Assembly (NCBI GenBank): GCA_016712275.1
Contig: JADJRI010000013.1
Span: 1 to 64,000 of the forward strand
Origin: Planctomycetota bacterium
Lineage (GTDB): Bacteria > Planctomycetota > Phycisphaerae > UBA1845 > UTPLA1
Direction: 5' to 3'
DNA length: 64,000 bases
The notes under the pieces are model-generated. The model did not search any database. It saw only the letters and a program-made list of their open reading frames with translations, and was not told where the DNA came from. The translations under genes and the position numbers were made by a program. This document shows positions 58,810-64,000 of the stretch, piece by piece. Position 1 is the stretch's first letter; each line of letters begins with the position of its first letter.

Positions 58810-59444
58810 TCACCCAATCAGATCGATTTCATACTCTGCGTTCAGGCGTTCGATGATTCCTCGAAGGTGATCCAGACACCGCTGCTTCGATTTGTAAACA
58901 ACATCGACCGAAACGCCCTGCTCTTCCGCGACTTCCTGCGGCTTTTTGTGATCGAAGCAGAGCCGCTCGAACGCGAGTATCGTGCGCGGATCGACCTTGG
59001 TGTCGGTCTTCAATTCCGCCAGCGCGTGGCGCAGGATTTCCCGGCGGCACTCCTCATCCCAGATTTTCGTGAGTTGATCGTCATCGGGAATGGCCTCGAT
59101 CGCGCTTTCGCCGCGCCATTCGCGATGCCGCGCCCGCGCCCGATAGACATCGGCCACGCGAAATCGGGCGATGCCGATGATCCAGGAGCGCAGGCGGCCG
59201 CGTGTCGGATCGAATTTGCCCGAACGATATTCTTCAAGGAATTTGATCAGTGTTTCCTGCGTGACATCCGCCGCGTCGTCATCGCCCAGGCCAAGGCGCG
59301 CGCGACCGCGCGGATGATCGGCCCATAGCGTCCGTGGAATTCCTCCCACGCGGCGCTGTTGGTTTCATCAAACAGCGCTTCGAGCATTGCCGTGGTTGTC
59401 CGCGAAGACTGTCCCATCCGTCGCTCCAGAGTGGCCGCTTCCAT
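58810..59444 (-). CDS. ECF-type RNA polymerase sigma factor, one apparent frameshift
   Basis: The repaired protein of about 211 residues has sigma region 2 (EEFHGRYGPIIRAVAR ... DVTQETLIKFLEEYRSGKFD, then RLRSWIIGIARFRVADVYRA) and region 4 (LAFERLCFDHKKPQEVAEEQ GVSVDVVYKSKQRCLDHL). The ATG at 59444 begins MEAATLERRMGQSSRTTTAM. The break near 59292-59302 is one base missing in a C/G-rich run. In planctomycetes such factors are commonly paired with Ser/Thr kinases instead of classical anti-sigma factors; here the receptor kinase follows on the same strand, so the two should act as one regulatory pair. Confidence 0.82.
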
Positions 59445-59812
59445 CTTAACAAACCCTTCCCATCTTCCAAATCAAGATTCTCGTTCCCATCGCCCATGAT
59501 TGACCGCAAATCTCGTCGAAAAGTCTTGAAATCCGCGGAATTCCGGGATCAATCCAACCCGGCCCAACTTGCATCCGACACAAGTCGCTCGAATCTGACA
59601 CCTGTCCTTCGGTCATTTCTTTGCTTACTTATGGATTTGCATTTCAAACAGCTGCAATTCGAGGCGAGTCATGAATGCTCTGGGAGCGATTCGAGAAATG
59701 AAATTCCGGAAAGTGTCCAATTGAGCCGGCGTGTTTCGTATGCAGTATGACCGCGGCAACGTTGACCGTGGCGATGACGAAAACTGAAACGCACCTCACA
59801 AGGAGCAACGCC
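59445..59812. other. Intergenic region between divergent genes
   Basis: 368 bases between the sigma factor and the small secreted protein gene, which should contain both promoters. No clear ECF-type or sigma-70 promoter was recognised. Confidence 0.3.
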
Positions 59813-60496
59813 ATGACCCGCACGACGATTCAAAAATTCTCACTGGCACTTGCAACCACCGCCGGCCTGCTCTTCAGCTCAGCCGCCTCCGCACAAACCG
59901 GCAATACAGCCCCTCCGCAAAGAACTCAGATCGTTCGCGGCTGGATCAACGAGTTCTACAACACGTTTCCGCAGTATGTTGCCGCACGCACGCACGCCCA
60001 GGCACTGGCCGACCAGATCGCAGCGATGGAAAATGTTGAGCTCGTGCTTGTTACCGAAGCCGACGTTGCCGAAACCGAGCTGCCGGAAACGGTCGTCAAT
60101 CAATTGCATGTGACTCTCGAAGACCTTCGCCGGGCCTATGCAACCGCCGTTTGGCAGTGCGATCGACTCGAACGTGTGTTGAACGGACTTTTTGTTGCGA
60201 TTCACGATTGGCGCGTTTCGACCAACGACTCGCTTCGCTCGCTCTTCGACCAGCGCGTCGCGTTGATGGACGCCTATGATGCACAAAAGCGAATTGTCAT
60301 TTCAATGCTCAATACCCTCGAAAGCAATCGCGGTGACGTGGATATGAACGAACTCCGCATCGCCCAAGCAAATCTCGACGCCATCTCGCAGGAATTGAGC
60401 AACGTGATCGAACAAATCAACAGCATCCTGTACATGACCGATGCTGCGGACTTTGTGGTCAACCAGTGGCGGGCCGACGCCGCCAATCGGGGTTAA
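59813..60496 (+). CDS. Secreted alpha-helical hypothetical protein
   Basis: A 227-residue protein with a signal peptide (MTRTTIQKFSLALATTAGLL, cleaved near SAAS-AQ) and a mature part predicted to be mostly helical, with long coiled stretches (YDAQKRIVISMLNTLESNRG, ANLDAISQELSNVIEQINSI). The ATG at 59813 has AAGGAGCAACGCC in front, a strong site. No family is recognised. It is divergently placed from the sigma factor/kinase genes and could be one of their targets, but this is a guess. Confidence 0.72.
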   Translation: MTRTTIQKFSLALATTAGLLFSSAASAQTGNTAPPQRTQIVRGWINEFYNTFPQYVAARTHAQALADQIAAMENVELVLVTEADVAETELPETVVNQLHVTLEDLRRAYATAVWQCDRLERVLNGLFVAIHDWRVSTNDSLRSLFDQRVALMDAYDAQKRIVISMLNTLESNRGDVDMNELRIAQANLDAISQELSNVIEQINSILYMTDAADFVVNQWRADAANRG

Positions 60497-60555
60497 GACA
60501 CACTTCGCTCTCTCTTTCTCCTTCTCTACTCCCTTTGTGCAAGCCCTTCGCACAT

Positions 60556-60591
60556 GGCCGCCCGAGTCGCTCACCCGCGACCCGGGCGGCC
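60556..60591 (+). terminator. Candidate terminator hairpin
   Basis: GGCCGCCCG-A-GTCGC pairs with GCGAC-C-CGGGCGGCC around TCACCC, 60 bases after the stop of the secreted protein gene. It lacks a U tract, so it may act with Rho. Confidence 0.5.
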
Positions 60592-60802
60592 GCATTTCGT
60601 ATGCCGTCCTGCGGCCCCTCAACTGATCAATTCCCATGGTTTAATCGCTGAAACTGCCGAGACCTGCCCCATAACCGCGTTCTCCGGCTTGACCCCACCT
60701 ACGCGCTTTCCTAATATGCATCTGCGTTTTCCTGACGATCGATGATACCGATCATACATATTCCAATGGCGTGCCTCGCGCACGTCTCATGGTCAACCTA
60801 CC

Positions 60803-61631
60803 GTGGCCGACGGCGTCTCCGGTTACAATATCATTGCCAAGCTCGGCGACGGAGCACGGTCACAAGTCTATCGAGTCGTGCGCCCCGACACGGGCGAAGT
60901 CTTCGCGTTGAAACGCGTCATTCGGGAGCCCGATGAGGACACCCGTTTCCTCGATCAAGCGATCAACGAATTTCACATCGCCAATACCGTCGCCCACCCC
61001 TACCTTCGCAGCGCCTTTGAACTCAAACGCGTCCGCAAGCTGCTCCAAGCTGGTTGAAGTGCAGGTTATCATGGAATTTGTCGATGGAACCAGCCTCGAC
61101 AAAACGCGGCCCAATCAAATCGATCGCACCATCGACATCTTTCTCAAGATCGCCGACGGCCTGCGCGCCATGCATGAAAAGGGATTTCTTCACACCGACA
61201 TCAAGCCAAACAACGTCCTTTTGGCATTTGACGGCACCATCCGCATCATTGACTTCGGGCAATGCTGCAAAATCGGTTTTCAAAAGGAGCGCATCCAGGG
61301 CACGCCCGATTACATCGCGCCGGAGCAGGTCGATCGCGAACATCTCACGCCACAGACCGATGTCTACAATCTCGGCGCGACGCTCTACTGGGCCATCACC
61401 GGCAAGGCCTTTCCCACTGTACTTTCCAAGGCAGGCAAGAAGGTGGACGGACAAATCCTGACACCGCCTTCGCCCATCGAACTCAACGCCGAGGTTCCGC
61501 CGGGTTTGTCAAAACTTGTCATGGATTGCTGCGAACACGATCGAAAGCACCGGCCACGGAACATGAAAGAAGTCATCTACCGACTGGAACTCATTCAACA
61601 TGTCATGACGCACGTTCGGGGGAAGAAGTGA
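60803..61631 (+). CDS. Cytosolic Ser/Thr protein kinase, one apparent frameshift
   Basis: The repaired kinase has about 276 residues: Gly loop AKLGDGARSQVYR, ALK lysine in VFALKRVIRE, EFHIANTVAHPYL, then after the break near 61044-61048 (one extra C), VIMEFVDGTSLD, the catalytic loop LHTDIKPNNVLL, IRIIDFGQC and TPDYIAPEQV. The Arg of HRD is replaced by Thr, so this is a non-RD kinase. There is no membrane segment or sensor domain. GTG at 60803 is the most likely start. Its TGA overlaps the ATG of the phosphatase gene as TGATG, so the two are translationally coupled. Confidence 0.8.
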
Positions 61632-62512
61632 TGGCCCTTTTTGGAAACAAGAAGCTGCTGGATGCGGAAGCCGCCGTCGCGACGTTTCGAAATGCGGCCC
61701 GCCTCAACAAGGAGGACCCTCACAAGAAGGGGAGCATGATTCACCTGCCCCCCTACGGCCAAGTGGTCATGACCGGCGACCTTCACGGCCATGAGAAGAA
61801 TTTTGAGAAGCTGAAAAAATATGCGATGCTCGACCGCACACCAGCGCGTCATGTCATTCTACACGAGATGGTTCACCTTGATCTGGTCGCCCGAACCGAT
61901 ATCGACACGTCGCACGAATTGATTCTTAAAGCCGCGGAATACAAATGCGAATTTCCCGATCAAGTCCACTTTCTGCAATCGAATCATGAATTGGCGCAGC
62001 TGACAGGTTATCTCATTGCGAAAAACGGGCGCGTCGTCATTGAGGAGTTTAATGTCGCCGTGGAAGGCGCCTACGGCAGCGACAAGGCCGCCGGGGTGCT
62101 GGCCGCGATCAATGAGTTCATTGCCACATTTCCCATCGCCGTGCGCACGCCGAATCGCGTTCTGTTGACGCATTCACTGCCGAATGCCTATGACATGGAT
62201 GAATTCGACCTGACGCTGTTTCAACGCGACCTAACGCCGTCGGACCTTCAATCCAACCGCACGTTGTTCAATCTTGTCTGGGGGCGGCGACATACCCAGG
62301 AGCAGATCGATGCGCTGGCTCGCAGCTTTGATGTCGATACGTTCATCGTCGGCCATCAACCGCAGGAAATGGGCGCCGCAAAGATACTTGAGCGGGTCAT
62401 CATTCTTGCGAGCAATCACAATCACGGTTCGTTCCTGCCTTTTGATCTTTCGAAAGGCAGGTCAACCGATGAGTTGATGCAATGCGTCCGCAAGTTTGTG
62501 GAGATCGGCTGA
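61631..62512 (+). CDS. Metallophosphoesterase (PPP-like protein phosphatase)
   Basis: A 293-residue calcineurin-like phosphoesterase with the metal-binding motifs in order: VVMTGDLHGHEKNFEKL, FLQSNHELAQ (the GNHE position, here SNHE), LLTHSLPNAYD and VGHQPQEMGA. The GDxHG...NHE arrangement is that of PPP-type Ser/Thr phosphatases and related enzymes. The start at 61631 is fixed by the one-base overlap with the kinase stop. The coupling implies that kinase and phosphatase act on the same target or on each other. Confidence 0.85.
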   Translation: MALFGNKKLLDAEAAVATFRNAARLNKEDPHKKGSMIHLPPYGQVVMTGDLHGHEKNFEKLKKYAMLDRTPARHVILHEMVHLDLVARTDIDTSHELILKAAEYKCEFPDQVHFLQSNHELAQLTGYLIAKNGRVVIEEFNVAVEGAYGSDKAAGVLAAINEFIATFPIAVRTPNRVLLTHSLPNAYDMDEFDLTLFQRDLTPSDLQSNRTLFNLVWGRRHTQEQIDALARSFDVDTFIVGHQPQEMGAAKILERVIILASNHNHGSFLPFDLSKGRSTDELMQCVRKFVEIG

Positions 62513-62666
62513 TGGCGCTTTGAGTGTATCGATTTACCTATGGCAATCGGAAGTGAAATCGGGCGGCAGCCGTGCCCACGGCGCGCAGAACTTCCGGCGG
62601 CGAATCAAGTCGCCGATCGCGGGCGGCGTTTCTCGACGTCGCTGTGCCAGGGCAAGGGTGCCGGAC

Positions 62667-62954
62667 TTACTTCAGTGCGGATTTCAGCAATTGTTCCATC
62701 TGCTTTGTGAAGTGGTCACTCAACGTCTTTTTGCACGCATTCGGGTTCTGCTTGATCCGATAGCCATCGGAGCCCGCGTTCACTTGAATTCCGTAGGACG
62801 AAAGGGTGCTCAAGTCTCGAAAGACCGTTCGTCGCGAGGTCTTCAGTTTCGACTGAAGCTGCGGAAGCGTGACCGATCCGGCCTGGTGGATCATGCGGCA
62901 CATCTTCATGAGTCTCGACAAATGAACGCCATCTACCAAAAGTGTATTCGCCAT
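62667..62954 (-). CDS. Small HTH transcriptional regulator
   Basis: A 95-residue protein with an HTH_11/DeoR-like winged helix: LSRLMKMCRMIHQAGSVTLP, QLQSKLKTSRRTVFRDLSTL, then YGIQVNAGSDGYRIK. This is the N-terminal DNA-binding unit of YafY-type WYL regulators, but the WYL sensor domain is missing and a short helical tail (LSDHFTKQMEQLLKSALK) takes its place. It may be a stand-alone DNA-binding protein. The ATG at 62954 is chosen from the compact N-terminus. Confidence 0.72.
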   Translation of the reverse strand: MANTLLVDGVHLSRLMKMCRMIHQAGSVTLPQLQSKLKTSRRTVFRDLSTLSSYGIQVNAGSDGYRIKQNPNACKKTLSDHFTKQMEQLLKSALK

Positions 62955-63349
62955 AAGTTCCCTCCGATCTTCGCAGCGGCCGCCGTCCGTGTCGTCACCC
63001 TTACTCAAGAATTCCGACGTGGTGCCACTTGCGTTGAATCGGAAACAAGATTCACTGTCGCCTGCGTGTCACACCGTTGTGACTATCGAGCGACACACGG
63101 GAATGCATGCGATCCTGAATAACATTGCACGCCTCCCGATTGACACTCCACTTTTATACGCTTCATACAATTTTGACAAGTGTCTAAAACCAACCGGCGC
63201 AATCGCCCCACAGGGACAACGCCTCGTCACACGAGTGCCATACCTTAGCACAAATGCGGCTTTTGAAAAACAAAATCCATGGCAAACAAGGTCGATTTTC
63301 GCAAAAACCGACCCGGCATGGCTGCGAAAAACTCCCAGGGGAATATTCC
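62955..63349. other. Intergenic region, A/T-rich
   Basis: 395 bases with no recognisable gene. A possible promoter for the HTH gene is listed separately. The stretch near 63250-63330 carries AAAAACAAAATCC and AAAAACCGAC-like A-rich text. Confidence 0.4.
63153..63179 (-). promoter_or_regulatory. Possible promoter for the HTH regulator
   Basis: On the minus strand TTGTCA (63174-63179) and TATAAA (63153-63158) are 15 bases apart, somewhat short for sigma-70, about 200 bases upstream of the regulator start in an A/T-rich stretch. Confidence 0.25.
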
Positions 63350-64000
63350 TTAGTCGTGAGACCCCGCACGACCCTTAAGGATTTCACCTACCCGGCGGGG
63401 GTCGTAGGTACGCACTCGTTCCAGTGTCGCTTCGATCCAAGGGGATAGACCGATTGAATCCGCAGGCTCACTGACGACGCCAAAGGTCTGCCCAAACACG
63501 CGGATGGTCAGGATCACCTTGTGCCCGGAACCGTGGGTGCCAAGTATCCGGAGTTGGTTGTCGCGAACCAGCAAGCGCATGCCAAACTCGGCATACTCCA
63601 GTTTCGCGGGGAGAATGCTCTCGGGCAGCGAATCCGGCCAAGTCAGGTTTAAGAACTTTCGGGCCGCACTCAACAACAAGGCCCGGTCGATCGTGCCGGG
63701 CTGCCCCTTCGGGGGCGTCGCAATGATCTCAAGATCGGCCGACTTGATAATGTTACTTGCAATGTCGATGTTGTTGACACGAATGGTGAGCAGGCCGGTG
63801 GCATTGCCTTCGGCCACCGCGTTCACGATTTCCTCAAGCTGTACGCCGTGAATCGCACCCGCCACCCGAAGCCTGTGAATATTCCCAAGGCCAATGTCGA
63901 CCGGATCAAACGAAAACGTCGCCTCACCCGACAGCGCCTTCACGCCCAAAACCGGTGCAAAACCGGCAAACGACAAACGCTCGATGCTCCCGCCGCCGCG
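63350..64000 (-). CDS. AsmA/YdbH-like envelope protein, C-terminal part
   Basis: The frame is open to the right edge of the window, so about 217 C-terminal residues of a larger protein are visible. The segment FDPVDIGLGNIHRLRVAGAI ... VEL-like beta strands, EGNATGLLTIRVNNIDIA and a late helix (IDRALLLSAARKFLNLTWPD) resemble the C-terminal domain of YdbH/AsmA-family proteins, which bridge inner and outer membrane to move phospholipid. A short C-terminal tail ends with YDPRRVGEILKGRAG. The family call is tentative since the N-terminus is missing. Confidence 0.5.
   Translation of the reverse strand, partial: RGGGSIERLSFAGFAPVLGVKALSGEATFSFDPVDIGLGNIHRLRVAGAIHGVQLEEIVNAVAEGNATGLLTIRVNNIDIASNIIKSADLEIIATPPKGQPGTIDRALLLSAARKFLNLTWPDSLPESILPAKLEYAEFGMRLLVRDNQLRILGTHGSGHKVILTIRVFGQTFGVVSEPADSIGLSPWIEATLERVRTYDPRRVGEILKGRAGSHD

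Noticed and set aside
57838..59310. Programmed ribosomal frameshift sites in the sigma factor and kinase genes
   Set aside because: No slippery heptamer with a downstream structure was evident, and similar indels occur in unrelated genes across the window, which fits sequence error better.

Overview
The window looks like a chromosome segment of a free-living Planctomycetota bacterium, most plausibly of the class Phycisphaerae. The clues are a DUF1501 protein, very large secreted proteins with MopE-like, Asn/Asp-rich and dockerin-like parts, a PEP-CTERM protein, membrane proteins with a CGYDL zinc ribbon, and an ECF-type sigma factor placed directly upstream of a receptor Ser/Thr kinase. No rRNA, tRNA, CRISPR array, phage or complete insertion sequence was recognised by eye.

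Layout. 1-5.1 kb: end of a DUF1501 protein, a PQQ-type sugar dehydrogenase and a secreted beta-helix protein. 5.4-8.0 kb: an MFS transporter and an RlmI-like RNA methyltransferase. 8.1-13.7 kb: an ABC-2 exporter (permease fused to a CPBP protease, plus ATPase) and a PQQ-propeller protein. 13.7-18.6 kb: a repeat-rich accessory island with palindromes, tandem repeats, Rhs remnants, an orphan Rhs toxin tip and two immunity-like genes. 18.7-30.6 kb: a nearly complete Tad/Flp pilus operon on the minus strand (flp, tadV, tadE, cpaB, cpaC, tadG-like, tadZ, cpaF, tadB, tadC), closed by a clear terminator. 31.3-50.7 kb: housekeeping and accessory genes (RIO/WaaP-like kinase, Rrf2 regulator, Hsp20, TrmH methyltransferase, flavin reductase, nucleotidyltransferase, FAH-family hydrolase, retropepsin-like protease, YkgJ protein, Ig-repeat surface protein, acyl-CoA synthetase, cardiolipin synthase, antitoxin/PIN module, class V aminotransferase, PEP-CTERM protein). 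51.0-62.5 kb: a very large Cys-rich secreted protein and then a signalling region: a Ser/Thr kinase fused to an oligopeptide-binding sensor domain, its sigma factor, a small secreted protein, and a second kinase translationally coupled to a metallophosphatase. The right end holds a small HTH regulator and the end of an AsmA/YdbH-like protein.

At least 16 otherwise intact genes or gene parts are broken by a 1-2 base indel, many of them in G/C homopolymers or short GC repeats, and two more genes carry a single in-frame stop. I read most of the indels as assembly or basecalling errors and give the reconstructed gene spans; those genes should be treated as probably functional. The most interesting items are the kinase/binding-protein fusion with its sigma factor, the coupled kinase-phosphatase pair, the orphan Rhs toxin/immunity locus, and a dispersed family of hairpin elements sharing the core TGTGGCAC.
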